Positions 11,069-21,179 of a stretch of 64,000 nucleotides of DNA are shown piece after piece. The notes under the pieces are model-generated. The model did no database searches. It worked only from the letters and a program-made list of their open reading frames with translations, and had not been told where the DNA came from. The position numbers and the translations under genes are program-made. Source of the DNA: Massospora cicadina (taxonomy: Eukaryota > Entomophthoromycota > Entomophthoromycetes > Entomophthorales > Entomophthoraceae); the NCBI GenBank assembly GCA_022478985.1, contig JAKSZP010009285.1, positions 124,001-188,000 on the forward strand, written 5' to 3'. Every line of letters starts with the position of its first letter. Within the stretch, counting starts at the first letter, position 1.

Positions 11069-12423
11069 TTAGGTGCGAGGGGGAAGGTCCCTTAGCCTCC
11101 CTTTGCCACTTTCTCAGCAGCAGCAATGGACCGCATATAGTGCTTTTTGCTGACATATACAGGTTTAAGTGACTCTGACACTTTGGTTGTAGTTGTAGTT
11201 TTGTTGTTCTTTTTTGTTGATTTCTTAAGAATTTTTGCATTGCTGTATCCAATGGTGTATCATCTCAGGTCAGCAAAAACCTGGGAGAAAAATTGATAAA
11301 TCAATTTTTAATCAAGGCTTGATAACATTGCTTGAGAAAATCCGACTCACCCATTGGGTCATCATGGTGGGTGGCTCAACCTGATTGGTGAACAGACTCA
11401 TGACCTGCTTTGGCAGTGAATGATTTGATGTCATCCTGAGTCTGGGCAGGCGGGATCATGGACACGGCCCTGGACGCTGCCCTGCGGGCCTGTTTGGCCT
11501 TCTTACGCTCCTGTGGGGACACGGGTTTGACCTGAATGTAACACCCCTGCACGCCCCACGGGAAGGTGGCTTCAGTTTATATGGCCAGTACATAGTGGTT
11601 GCCTGCACTGCTCATTGCTTCAGGTATGATTTCGTTTTGTGTGATGCCTTTTTTGACTGGGCATGTGTGGCATTGTGGCCAAAAGCACAACAAAAGGTGC
11701 AGATAGGGGGTGCGCTATCCATGGTAACATGGAACGTGCATGATTCCTGCCCATCAATGAAAACAAATGAAGTTTTGGGATTTGGGTCAAATATTCTGCA
11801 ACAGCTGCGGATGGGGTGAGCACAACGATTTCTTTGCCCCTGCACAGGTCTGGCATGAGCTTAAAGCATTACATCTCAAAGGATTGAATTTTCCCATATG
11901 CCTTAAGCCCTGCCATTAGGTGGTGCTCCAGCACTGTGCACTTAATTGTTGTGGGAGGAAGTCAACCGTTACGTAAATCTGATTTTGTTTGGGCTAACAA
12001 GTGCACTTTATATTGACCACCCATTGGTCATCCAGGAGGTCTATCACCGCATGCGCATGTGCATCTTCATCCACTGCTTGTTTACTTTCAAACTCGAGAT
12101 CCAACCAACCTTAGGACATGGAGTGCGGTGTAATGTATACTACATTTGAAAAATGGTTGTAAAAACTCTACAGAATTTTTTTCAAAGTGCCATTTGTTGG
12201 ATATCTAATAATACTCAAACCCCATGCTCCACTGACATCAGGGGCTGGGAATACAAAGTATTGATGAACTGGTTATATTTCGCTTGTCAGGCCAAACTCT
12301 CCAAGGAAATTTTAATGGCCAATTTTTATTATTTTTATAGAGCCCGCCAGTATCACCAGGGCGTTTACAAAGTTTTATTAGGTGCAGGGCCCACGCCTGT
12401 GCTTCTTTAATTTTCTCGCTCAA
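11069..12423 (-). pseudogene. LINE-C ORF1, broken
   Basis: The start is placed at 12423, where TTG replaces the ATG that opens ORF1 in LINE-A and LINE-B. The N-terminus SEKIKEAQAWA parallels SDFNNKNNTTWA in LINE-A. GWLDLEFESKQAVDEDAHA near 12110 parallels SWIDMGFKTEEDADAAA. A zinc knuckle near 11700 reads CTFCCAFGHNATHA, so the last Cys is lost. The ORF ends in TAA at 11071-11069, exactly where both other LINEs have a single TGA before ORF2. Confidence 0.7.
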
Positions 12424-12530
12424 CTGCTACCTGACATTGGGTGCACACTAATCTCCTTGAAGAGATTTATTAAACTTACCTAGTCTTTAATCAAATATGT
12501 TGCAAAAGTGATTCCTACAAGAGTAAAAAA

Positions 12531-12629
12531 GTGTTTTTATCTTAGATAATTTTTTATATTTTTTTCTTTGGAATGGGACATAACCTAGTAGTAGGTTTGG
12601 AGGTCCATATTTTCTTTTCTCCTAATCTT
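12531..12629. other. AT-rich remnant, no gene
   Basis: AT-rich flank between the estimated 5' end of LINE-C and the 39-bp tandem repeats. Nothing recognisable was seen. Confidence 0.4.
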
Positions 12630-12783
12630 GTTCAGAGTTTCTTTTTATAAACTTAACCAGTTATCATGGTTCAGCGGTCCCCTTTTGAGACTTAACCAAC
12701 AATTATGGTTCAGAGGCCCCTTCTGGGACTTATCCAGCAACTGTGGTTCAGCGGTCTTCTTAAAACTTAACAAATACTTTGGA
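12630..12783. repeat. Four 39-bp tandem repeats (post-integrase motif of Ty3 remnant)
   Basis: Units begin GTTCAG at 12630, 12669, 12708 and 12746, so the period is 39, 39 and 38 bases. Each has the pattern GGTTCAGAGGTCC, a T/C-rich spacer, then ACTTAACCA. The same motif follows integrase in G3 (36179-36370, same orientation) and G2 (22870-22990, opposite orientation). Its presence here supports an old minus-oriented relative of those elements at this site. Confidence 0.75.
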
Positions 12784-13111
12784 ATCTAACCTAATGTTAG
12801 TAGGTTTATCAGTCCCACGGAAACATTTCAATTAATTTTTTTCTAGATTTATTACATTAAGTAACTTTTGTGGACCTTCTTCATTATACAATTATCAGCG
12901 ATGTTCTTCTGTATATAAGCATCTCTCGCCAAATTAGCAATAATAAAGAATGGCTACTTCCATTGAGGGCTTTATTCCTAACTTGTCACTGATTTTGAAA
13001 GGTCTAATCTCAGTTTTAACTTCTTCCAGCTGGCTCTTGATTCCCCTGTTATCATAATATGTGTTCTACCATCGATTGCCAGTTCTGTTTGAATGTTTTG
13101 ACTAACTTTTT
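12784..13111. other. Unassigned flank left of G2
   Basis: No gene or known repeat was seen. By position it could be the worn end of the integrase gene of the old minus-oriented element, but no integrase motif is readable. Confidence 0.3.
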
Positions 13112-14056
13112 TGTTGAGATTTTTGCCCATATTCCCAGCCTGATAAATTACCAGGAATTGCTAGGGGATATTCCCTAAGGTGAAGTGAATTGGAAATCAG
13201 TTGGCCTAAGTTTTAGAGTAACTACATTTGGGGTATTTTAAGATAATTGCCTGGTTGTATCCACAAGAGATTAATCCAGACGAGTATTTAAGAATTCATT
13301 GGGTGGAGTTACCAATGAAATAGGGGCATCTGATAGTATTTAACTATCAGGTGTACCAATTGGGATCAGTTTGGGTTTCATCACCAACTGATTGGGAATG
13401 AATAGCAAGTTGTAAGGTGAGTGATTCTGCCTTCAACTAGTGAATTGACTGGTTGGTGTGTGACCTGCCTTAATGGATAAAGGTCCCATTACTTAAGCAG
13501 GTTGCTAGCCAAATATGGTTGGTTCACTTGGATTGAGAGGAAAACGTTAGGGACACGTTTTCTGACTCTTTCCATTTAGGTATCAGGGGTGTCCAATAAT
13601 GGAATTCCTAGCCAGGATAGGGAGGACCATTGCTGCTGAGATGAGGATGGGTGATATAATGGCAATGGCTGCCGTTTCATCAAAGAGGTGTCATCTGAAG
13701 GTTAGATGACCAAGTCCCCACTATAAATTCCCTAGAATTCAATCATAATAAAAAACAGATAATTAGATCATATTATAGATATATATTTTAAAGTTGTTCA
13801 TCTGGTATATGATTTAAGTAGTAAATTATCATCAGCTTTCAATTGTGCTATTATTCTCAAGGATATTATTGCTGTGTGCAATAACTAGGAGATTCTTAGA
13901 GAAAAGAGGAAGATCTGAGTTGGGGATTGAGAGAAGAATGAGACACAATCAGGGATTATTGCTGACTGTGTGTTGGACCAAAGAGACTGTCACCAGGGAA
14001 TTTCAACAAAGATTGGGTTGGACAGAATGAGGGAACAAATCCCTAGATCATAACAT

Positions 14057-14350
14057 ATTTAACCGAGGCAAGCTGGTCAGGGACAGGCATTACTGAAAGA
14101 AAGAAACAAAAGAAAGAAATGACATGAAACCTAAACAGGGTCAACTCTGTTGAAGAATTTTTTTCCACCTCTGGATCAGGACTCAAATTTTTCAAGTTAT
14201 GTCATGGGTAAAGTTTTCGTGTTATTAGACCTAATAACCGCCAATAGCTTCCTTTGGCTGGCACCCCAATCGATGTGCAAAGGGTGGGAATCGAACCCAC
14301 AACCTTCAGGTTGGTAGCCTTACACCCTACCAACTCGCCTTCCACCCCCT
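14057..14350 (-). mobile_element. tRNA-derived SINE sharing the LINE 3' tail
   Basis: A 294-bp insertion in the G2 LTR flanked by a 15-bp duplication (CCTAGATCATAACAT at 14042-14056, CCTAGATCACAACAT at 14351-14365). On the minus strand it starts with a tRNA-like head: an A-box-like GGCGAGTTGGTAGGG and a perfect B box GGTTCGATTCC, which together form the internal promoter of RNA polymerase III. It ends AGTAATGCCTGTCCCTGAC, CAGCTTGCCTCGGTTAAAT, close to the LINE and half-LINE tails. The middle 170 bp is unassigned. There is no ORF, so it must rely on a partner LINE. Confidence 0.85.
14284..14348 (-). promoter_or_regulatory. SINE internal Pol III promoter (tRNA-like head)
   Basis: The T arm GTGGG-TTCGATT-CCCAC is perfect and the A box is recognisable. 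The anticodon loop would read CTACCAA (anticodon ACC), but the anticodon stem has a mismatch and no paired acceptor stem closes it. The head is therefore tRNA-derived, not a working tRNA. Confidence 0.7.
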
Positions 14351-14578
14351 CCTAGATCACAACATCTTAAGTATTTAATCGGGAATACTGGCCAAGCATT
14401 GGTCCAAGATATAAGAATTCATGATCAACTACAGATAATAGTCGTCATACTATTATCACCTGATAATCTAATATATTATACAACGCAGACAAAGTGCACA
14501 AGAAAACCAAACCTGTGCAGTAAAAAGATTACTAGGGTTGTTTGCTGATAATTACCCAACAAGTATATTTTTACAAGA

Positions 14579-14595
14579 TGGTGCTCACTACAGGG
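14579..14595 (+). promoter_or_regulatory. G2 tRNA primer-binding site
   Basis: TGGTGCTCACTACAGGG starts 3 nt after the LTR end (ACA). It is identical to the sites in G1 and G3. The A before it makes an ATG, but that frame closes after 13 codons here, unlike in G1. Confidence 0.8.
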
Positions 14596-14619
14596 GTAGT
14601 TGAGTTAAAGAACTTATAA

Positions 14620-15707
14620 GAATGTCTTATAAAGACAAGTTATGCAAACTGTGGATGGAATTAGCCATGGTGATCAGAATGACCCAAACTCAGAATATCA
14701 TCAGGACTTCACAGCCTTGGAAGAGCGAGTCATCAAGGTGGAGGAAGAAATAGATAATGTTGCAAGCTTTGGGAACAAATTACTTGGGAAAGTAACACCA
14801 TTGAAAAAGAAGTAAAGGACCTCATTTGAGAGGTCTTATATATGAAAATGGAGTGAGAAGAGGATAGCATTCATTTGAGAAAGGTCAGCGCAGATATAGA
14901 GTGACTGATCAAACAGGTGGAGGAACTTAAAGCTCACAAATGTGCTTGTGAGCCCAATATGGCAAGTGATGCTGAAGAAAGAAGTCCTGACATGAGACTT
15001 GGGAAGTTGAATACCCCAAGGAACATGCCACTCGCTTTTGCTGCCATTTCAGAGATGACGCCCAAAGCCACTCCTCAAGTTAGCTGAGTGGATGAACTGA
15101 GTGAATCGGTCAGAGATAACTCAGAGGAATTTAAGGCAATGCCAAAATTACCAATGTTCCATCAAGATAATGCCCCAGCACTCTTTTGATGTTCAATATG
15201 ACCATGGATGGCTATTGGGATCATCAAAAGGCGTTGACAGTCATGAATTGCCTAGACACCAACTGTCAGAACTTAGTGTTACCTCACCTCGAGGGGGACA
15301 GCTGGTTGTATGCTGAGGCAAAGGTGGCCATCATGAAAGAGTTCTGGAGTCTGACATGCATTTAAAGTGCAAACAGGAATTTATGGGAATCCAGTTCCAT
15401 AAAGGTGAGTCTCTAGCAAACTTTGCAGATTGGTTTTACCAGGAGTCGCAGATCCTGGTTAGAGTGAAAGTGCTTGACAACTTCTATGCTAGAATTGACT
15501 CGCAACTGGCCCTTCAGCCCTATCATGATTTGCATTGCATGATGTCTTCTGTGTTCACGATGGAAATAACTACCTTGCAAATGGTAGATAATTTAAATAT
15601 TTTGGGAGCAACATTTGATGCCCCAAATAGAAGCTTCAAATCCAATCTGTTACACAATCTGAATCCCATGAAGGGAAACAAAGGAACTAAAGAGATGACT
15701 AATTGAA
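14620..15707 (+). pseudogene. G2 gag, first part, broken
   Basis: Begins near MSYKDKLCKLWMELA (about 14623), which matches LYKDELRKLWMVLA of G3 gag (minus, 41514 downward). The longest surviving piece, 15356-15706, reads FMGIQFHKGESLANFADWFYQ and PYHDLHCMM, resembling a retrotransposon gag core and the G4 block at 45943-46206. It is cut at 15707 by half-LINE 2 and resumes at 17618. Several stops lie between 14640 and 15350. Confidence 0.7.
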
Positions 15708-15804
15708 TTGAAAAAAACTTTCTTTTACCGCTCAAAGTCACTTTTGAGCGATTTTAAATTTAAGTTTTATTTATCCACAGCCGTCTGCCCAAACCTATTC
15801 TTTA

Positions 15805-16461
15805 ATGTCCTTGGCTCTACCACCTGCCACCCCAGTGTGGGGCAGTGGTGCACCCCCACCTAGCGTTTTCCGCCCTGCGGGCAAGTGCATTTGGATGGGC
15901 TCAAACAGCCCGCCCACTGCTTCCAGCCGTTTTGTCCCCCACGGGACTTAGCGCTCCACCTGGCGCGCGTCCACCCTTCTCGCCCCCATCCTCTCGCCCT
16001 CCCTCGCTCCACCATTCGCTATTGCCTCAGAGTGGACTATGGGCGTTTGTTCCCATATGCTGATAAGGCAATTATTGACTTAGCCACTGTGGCCTTTGCG
16101 CCGCCTGGCTTTATAGACTTCCGCCCTTTTAAGGGCTACTTTGACGTTGGGTTCCAATCTGAGGAGGATGCTGAAGCGGCAGCACAAACTCCTCTAATTT
16201 ATAAAAAATCCCCATTCCCACAACTCGTACTCGCCTCCCTTCAGACACCACGCTGGTGGTATCCTTTGCAAATCTCTCATCCCACCTTCCACCCCAGGTT
16301 TTGTATGACCAGTTGGTCGCGTGGCTTATGGCTTATAGCACTCAGCACAACCTCATATTTGCCATTCCATCGGGTGCAGAGCGCTTTCTGCTCCTCGTGC
16401 AACAGCCACCATCATACCACACCACCCTACCATAGCCCAACAAATCCCACCCCGCGCTAGT
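15805..16461 (+). pseudogene. Half-LINE 2 ORF1-like protein, N-terminal part (frameshifted)
   Basis: Start ATG at 15805 (MSLALPPATPVWGSGAPP) is conserved in half-LINE 1 and half-LINE 4. At least two frameshifts follow. The next readable frame (15885-16460) holds VPPRDLALHLARVHP-like sequence, then YGRLFPYADKAIIDLA and GFIDFRPFKGYFDVGF (about 16035-16155). The next true block, SFANLSSHLPPQVLYDQL (about 16260-16315), lies in another frame. The blocks parallel the WIDMGFKTEEDADAAA and FPTNLPHKVIEEEL blocks of LINE ORF1. Confidence 0.7.
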
Positions 16462-17502
16462 GTGGCTGCAGCGCCTGATCATTTCTTTTGGGCTCGGGTC
16501 AATAATGGTAGGCAGATTTGTCCCCTCTGCTTTGGCCTCGACAATGCAAAAAAAGCGTGCCCTCAGGCCAATTCAGCTGCTGCAGCTTCTGAGCCCCCTC
16601 TGGAGGTTCAGTATGGGGTGCTTTGCTGCCCCCCACCCTCCAATCTCGTTCAGTGGGCCTGCGTGGAAAATCAGCCCCCCAAAACCCCCAGCCTCACTCT
16701 CCCACCTAAATCCATCCCAGCCAATCAGAGCAATGCTTGGACCACCATTGGCACCCAAGCAGCCACCCATTCGCCCAATCCCACCCACCCAAATTTGAAC
16801 GCCACTATTCCAGTGAACCAAAATCCATGGAATCTATTAGCTGAGACTGACGAATTAAGTAATGTCCTCATTAGTAAGCATACAGGTCAAACTCTCTGCC
16901 AATTCAATTATGGTTGGGCAGAAGTTTTCCTTCCCAACTTTGATGAAACCCCTACTCCTTGCCATTTCGCTCCTCTGCCCAATACAGCCCCCTTCCAAAG
17001 TAACCACCAGCTCGCCTTAGCTGCGGTGGCCTCTCCTCAGTGCCTAAAACTAAGCACCGCGGTGGCCCAGTCAGTGGCTCAGTTCCAGCATGGGCTTCCC
17101 ATCCTCTTCTTCCCCCCCAACTTCCCTGAATCTCCCTGTAGTGACATCTCAAAACTATTCAATGATGCTGAAGTTGCTGTTATGAATGTTGCAACGCTTG
17201 CTTTATTCAACCCCGCAGCCAAAATCACCCGCCACAGTATCTCCCTTTTCACCCAACTTCCTGAAGCCCGCAAAGAAGCTGAAATTCTCCTTGCAGCTTT
17301 TGTTGAATCACTTTCCCATCATTATCTTGATGATGAAGTGGAAAACTCTTACTATGCTGACCTCTACCCCCACTATGCAGATGCCCCAACGCCCTGGCTC
17401 TCTGCTCTGGTCCAGTACTGTAACCAACATCCCATGATCAAGGCGGGTCTTTCTGAAAACCAACCCCCTGACCCCTACTCACCCTCTGCCATGGTGGGTT
17501 AG
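16462..17502 (+). CDS. Half-LINE 2 ORF1-like protein, intact C-terminal 346 aa
   Basis: The longest open half-LINE frame in the window. It opens with PDHFFWARVNNGRQ and the CCHC knuckle CPLCFGLDNAKKAC at about residues 20-33; the His position carries Asn here. A Pro/Asn-rich linker follows, then a region rich in Ala/Leu with predicted helices (FTQLPEARKEAEILLAAF). The conserved end is PPDPYSPSAMVG. LINE ORF1 has the knuckle but not this C-terminal region. Its function is unknown; RNA or DNA binding is inferred from the knuckle. The first codon is only the first Met of the surviving frame. Confidence 0.7.
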   Translation: MAAAPDHFFWARVNNGRQICPLCFGLDNAKKACPQANSAAAASEPPLEVQYGVLCCPPPSNLVQWACVENQPPKTPSLTLPPKSIPANQSNAWTTIGTQAATHSPNPTHPNLNATIPVNQNPWNLLAETDELSNVLISKHTGQTLCQFNYGWAEVFLPNFDETPTPCHFAPLPNTAPFQSNHQLALAAVASPQCLKLSTAVAQSVAQFQHGLPILFFPPNFPESPCSDISKLFNDAEVAVMNVATLALFNPAAKITRHSISLFTQLPEARKEAEILLAAFVESLSHHYLDDEVENSYYADLYPHYADAPTPWLSALVQYCNQHPMIKAGLSENQPPDPYSPSAMVG

Positions 17503-17634
17503 CGGTTTCCGCTTCCCACGTGGTTAGTAGTTTTATTTTGTCATTTTGGATGTTTTGATTCGGTACTGTCCGTCCCCTGGTTGGCGTACCTTGTATAAAT
17601 TGAGATGACTAATTGAACCATGCCTGGGAATAAG

Positions 17635-18772
17635 TGTTAAGTTCCAGCCAATGGTGCAAGCTAAAATGACGAAAAATGAATTTGAGGATAAAACTTGCTT
17701 TTCAAAATGAAACTCCTGCTTGTAATTGGGAAGTAGATTCTCTAATAATCCTTGATAATATCTAAGTAACTCTCATATGCTCACCGTTCTTAAGTCTTGT
17801 GGCAACAACAATTATGAGGCCTTCTGTCTTCATACAAAATTAGAAAATTATTCCTCTATAATTGGGACTACTTCTCCAGCAGGTAACTCTGTAATTCTCT
17901 TTGGGAAGTATAAATGCACACAACTATCTAATATAGATTTAAAGCCAATGGATACAATTATCAGATGGATGACAGATGGATAAAAATAATTAATAAGCTA
18001 AGCGACAGTAGTTATTAATGATCAATATTTAAATGTTAAATGATGATCATTTATTAATCAGTCAGGCACCAGTATTATATACCTCTTGGCATCTCCTGGC
18101 CGAACTCATATATTAGATGAGTTCAATCATATTATGCCAATCCTCTGCTGTTCATGGCAATAATCATGAAATATCCTTAGGTCAAATTGGCCCATGAATT
18201 GACTAAAAATAACAATCATTTCAGCCCAATTGAAGGCAATTTTACTCTCATAATTGGGACAATTCTAGTTGTAAACTCAACATCAAAATCTTTTGATTAG
18301 AGCTACATCATAACTTGACAAATAACAATAAATGGGGATTAAAATATATATGAATGATAAAGATGATACACCCCTAATTGGGACATTGGCAGGCCTCTCA
18401 ATAGCACTAAGTATGCCCTTAATTGGGACGTCTATGTTTAAGTGCTTAATAAATCAATTTCATTAATCAAACCCGAAATACCACCTTAGTGTATTAAGAT
18501 TAGTGCACTAATTTAGGAGGTGCAATTTAGTTAATGACATGAGACCACTTTGCACCCAAGTGGACCCATAATCGGCCATAATGTGAATATATCATAGCTA
18601 TTTTTAGCTATGATAATCTGAATGATTTAAGTGCAATTGAGGTAGTTTTGGAATGAATTTAGTTATGCAGATAAATTGGGAAAGATCAAAGGATCCATCA
18701 ATGGGATTAATCTAATAGAATTGATGGTTTTCTCAAAGGGTTTATTTTTGAGTCAACCATCAAAATCTAACA
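17635..18772 (-). repeat. Solo LTR of the G4 family inside G2 gag (1138 bp)
   Basis: A 5-bp duplication ATAAG (17630-17634 and 18773-18777) flanks a segment with TG...CA ends. On the minus strand it starts TGTTAGATTTTGATGGTTGA, CTCAAAAATAAACCCTTT. The same start is seen at 32896 and 63114, the LTRs of G4. Internal blocks (for example around 18075-18110 and 18365-18410) match 43490-43870 in opposite orientation. It is a solo LTR left by recombination between the two LTRs of a full element. Confidence 0.85.
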
Positions 18773-18777
18773 ATAAG

Positions 18778-18993
18778 TCCAACGAATTCAGACAGTTGAA
18801 TAAGAAGAAAAAGGTCTGCTACCAATGTGGTGGGAAAGGACATTTCGCCATGCACTGTAAGAAGCCAAAGGATCGGATAAACGTGGTCCAGGCAAAAGAA
18901 TCATCTGCTATCAAGGAATCAGGAAAAGGGCCCATGGCCTTGATGGGGAAAAGTCTAAAGATGCGGAAGAGCCCATTCCTCCTGACATCATGA
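18778..18993 (+). pseudogene. G2 gag zinc-knuckle part
   Basis: KKKVCYQCGGKGHFAMHCKK contains an intact C-X2-C-X4-H-X4-C nucleocapsid knuckle, which binds element RNA during packaging. It continues gag after half-LINE 2 and the solo LTR. The frame closes at 18993. The codons from 18676 upstream lie in the solo LTR and are not part of gag. Confidence 0.75.
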
Positions 18994-19371
18994 CAAAGGA
19001 GATTGATATCCTTGTTCTGTTCATGAATGAAGATGTACAGGATCAACTGTATCAAGTGGTCAATTTGGATGTAAATGCAGTGACCAGGCTGGGGAAATAA
19101 GAAATGATCCCAAGATAATCAAGAAAGTTGCCCAGCTTTACATCAGACAACTGGCGGATAAGATGCAAACCATTGATATTCTGAAGAATTATCTGAAGTC
19201 CAATTAGATGAGGCCATTCTGTCGATCCCCCTCAGTGTGATAAAGGAATTGTTTCCTGATTTATCACGCAAATTATTCACACACTCAATTTGACTAATAA
19301 CGCCGCTATTCACTCAGTAAACTATATTGTAATACTCTGAGTGTACATATATATAGACATATGAGTGAATC

Positions 19372-19690
19372 AAGTGTGGATGAGGGCAATTGTTGACAGT
19401 GGAGTGCCCATCAATATTCTTTAACAAAGTTGGTAAAGAGGATGAAGATCTCGCCAGACTTGGAACATAAGAAGGAATATGGGACAGCTGGGCTGAACAC
19501 CACCGTCTCCTGTGGAGCGTATAGCGCGTTACCATTATGATTTTAGTCATTGGTGGTATCTGTGCCAGCTATATCTTTGGCCAACCAAAACTATGACATT
19601 CTGATAAGAATGGAGTTTCTACACATATACGGAGTTAAATGTAACTTTGAGGATAATGTGTTGACCATATTGTGTCAGACGTTATCATTA
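19372..19690 (+). pseudogene. G2 aspartic protease domain
   Basis: Plus-strand translation near 19385 gives RAIVDSGVPINIL, the retropepsin active-site loop (DSG), followed soon by stops. It lies between the gag knuckle and reverse transcriptase, as in G1, G3 and G4. Confidence 0.65.
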
Positions 19691-20369
19691 ATATCAGAAG
19701 GATGGTGAAGATCCACTGAACCGTAGAAACAACATCATCAATTTAATATACAATGACAGCATTGTCCCAATTTAGTACCAACTAGTTGGTAGGAAGCGAT
19801 GAGAAATGCCAGCAGAAATCCTAGAGAACCAGGGAATTCCACTGAGGTTTAAGAATGAGAAGACCATACCGCCAGGATCGCAGATGATAGTTGACACAGG
19901 GTATATATTGGAGATACCTGAGCTGTTGATTGGGAGGTTGGAAGCCCCTGGAAGAAGTCCTGAGTAGAGCCTTGGGTGGCCCCTGGGATAATAATGCCAG
20001 GCCATGGAGAAATTCGAGTTCTCCTGGCGAATTTAAGTGAAAACCATTGAAGATTAGGAAGAATCAGATCATCATGTTTGTTCATCTGATCCCAATGGCC
20101 GAATTGAGGAGATTACATGATTTTGGGACTTTTGATGAGATGGGATTACCAGCTGGGGTAAATGAGAGCATCAAGCTATTGGTTAATCAAGAGCAACTCG
20201 CTGATCTGTTGGAAGGCCAGCAAGAGGAGGTGCTCAAACTATTCAAAAAGTATTGGGAAGTGTTCACTCAGGACAACCACAACTTGGGATGCGCAAGAGA
20301 CGTGATCCATAAGGTCAACACTGGGAAAATTTGCTGATCAGAATGAGACTGATCCGATGATCAAAAGCC

Positions 20370-21160
20370 GCTGAAGTGGTAGTGGAGGATGAAATCAGCA
20401 AACTAGTAAAGTATGGGCTTCTAGTTCCATCGTCAAGTCCATGGTGAGTCAAATACTGATCATAAAGAAAAAGGATGTCTCCAAATGGGTGGTGATCAAT
20501 TACCAGAAGCTTAAGAAGATTTTGAAGAAGGATTTGTATCCCCTAACAGGGATTGATGATGCACTAGAATGATTGGGGGAAGTGAAGTATTTCTCCACGA
20601 TGGATCTGAACTCAGGATATTGGCAGATAGACTTGCCAAAAGAAGACCAGGAAAAATGCGCGATTATTACCAAGCAGGGGCCATACCAACTGACAAGGAT
20701 GCCCCAGGGTCTATGTAATGCGCCTGCAATTTTCAGAGGGCCATGGACGCGATACTGAGCGACTTAAAGTTGTCATGCATCCTGGTATATCTGGACGATA
20801 TAAATGTGTTCAGTAGGACGTTTACTGATCACCTACGCCACATTGGAAGTATTCAAGTGACTGTCCACAGCTAACCTGAAGATTAAGCTGAGGAATTCCA
20901 CTTCTTTAATAAAAGTGTTGGAATATCTGGGATTCGTAATTAACTCCAGTGGATTGCAGCTGCAAACACAGAAGATAGAACCCATAGAATGCAAAGCTGT
21001 GCTGAAGAGTGTCTGAGACATCCAAGTGTTCCTTGGGATGGCCAGATACTACAAAAAGATTTATTCATGAATTCGACCTAATAGCTGAGCCCTTATTCCA
21101 TTTATTGAAGGATCTAAAAAAATGATTCATATAGAATGAAGAAGCCCAGGAATCCTTCAA
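20370..21160 (+). pseudogene. G2 reverse transcriptase domain, broken
   Basis: VEDEISKLVKYGLLVPSSSPW (about 20380) opens the domain. The 20573-20758 frame reads KYFSTMDLNSGYWQIDL and RMPQGLCNAPAIF. The catalytic YLDD codons lie at about 20788-20799 in another frame. Several stops and at least two frameshifts are present. The upstream frame 20047-20337 (96 aa) holds the protease-to-RT linker, with EEVLKLFKKYWEVFTQDNHN typical of Ty3 elements. Confidence 0.8.
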
Positions 21161-21179
21161 TGAGTTAAGCTGGTATTTG

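Larger units (their letters stand above)
7330..12530 (-). mobile_element. LINE-C: near full-length APE-type LINE, strongly decayed
   Basis: The minus-strand order is 5' leader, ORF1 with zinc knuckle, endonuclease, reverse transcriptase, C-terminal domain and 3' tail. It matches LINE-A and LINE-B throughout. The tail at 7330-7370 reads ATGGTCAGCTTTCCTCAAATAAA on the minus strand, a variant of the LINE tail. The 5' end near 12530 is estimated by aligning the short leader with those of LINE-A and LINE-B. No convincing TSD was found, so both ends are good to tens of bases only. It carries more indels and stops than LINE-A or LINE-B, so it is the oldest of the three. Confidence 0.8.
13112..14575 (+). 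repeat. G2 5' LTR, interrupted by a SINE
   Basis: Starts TGTTGAGATTTTTGCCCAT and ends TATTTTTACA two bases before the primer-binding codon region. Removing the 294-bp SINE and one 15-bp duplication leaves about 1155 bp, matching the 1154-bp LTR at 26555-27708 and the 1132-bp LTR at 24885-26016. Confidence 0.85.
15708..17601 (+). mobile_element. Half-LINE 2: full-length ORF1-only LINE relative (1894 bp)
   Basis: A 16-bp duplication GAGATGACTAATTGAA (15692-15707 and 17602-17617) defines the ends exactly, and the target is gag of G2. The leader holds a perfect 8-bp hairpin (CGCTCAAA 15729-15736, TTTGAGCG 15743-15750). One ORF1-like region follows. The 3' UTR ends GGTACTGTCCGTCCCCTGG, TTGGCGTACC, TTGTATAAAT. 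No endonuclease or reverse transcriptase is present. This is the best-preserved copy of the family. Confidence 0.9.

Noticed and set aside
12630..12783. 39-bp repeats as a CRISPR array
   Set aside because: Units abut without unique spacers, are degenerate and belong to a retroelement in eukaryotic DNA.
13107..13111. TSD for G2
   Set aside because: Left flank TTTTT does not match the base after either downstream LTR (TCAAC at 26017, CCCAC at 27709).
14280..14348. tRNA gene on the minus strand (perfect T arm, anticodon ACC)
   Set aside because: It is the head of a TSD-flanked 294-bp SINE, has no closing acceptor stem and has a mismatch in the anticodon stem.
15885..16460. 191-codon frame as a complete protein
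   Set aside because: Only its middle matches other half-LINE copies; the last third is a wrong frame after a frameshift.
16462..17502. 346-codon ORF as a host gene
   Set aside because: It lies wholly inside a TSD-bounded half-LINE, and its C-terminus recurs in four other half-LINEs.
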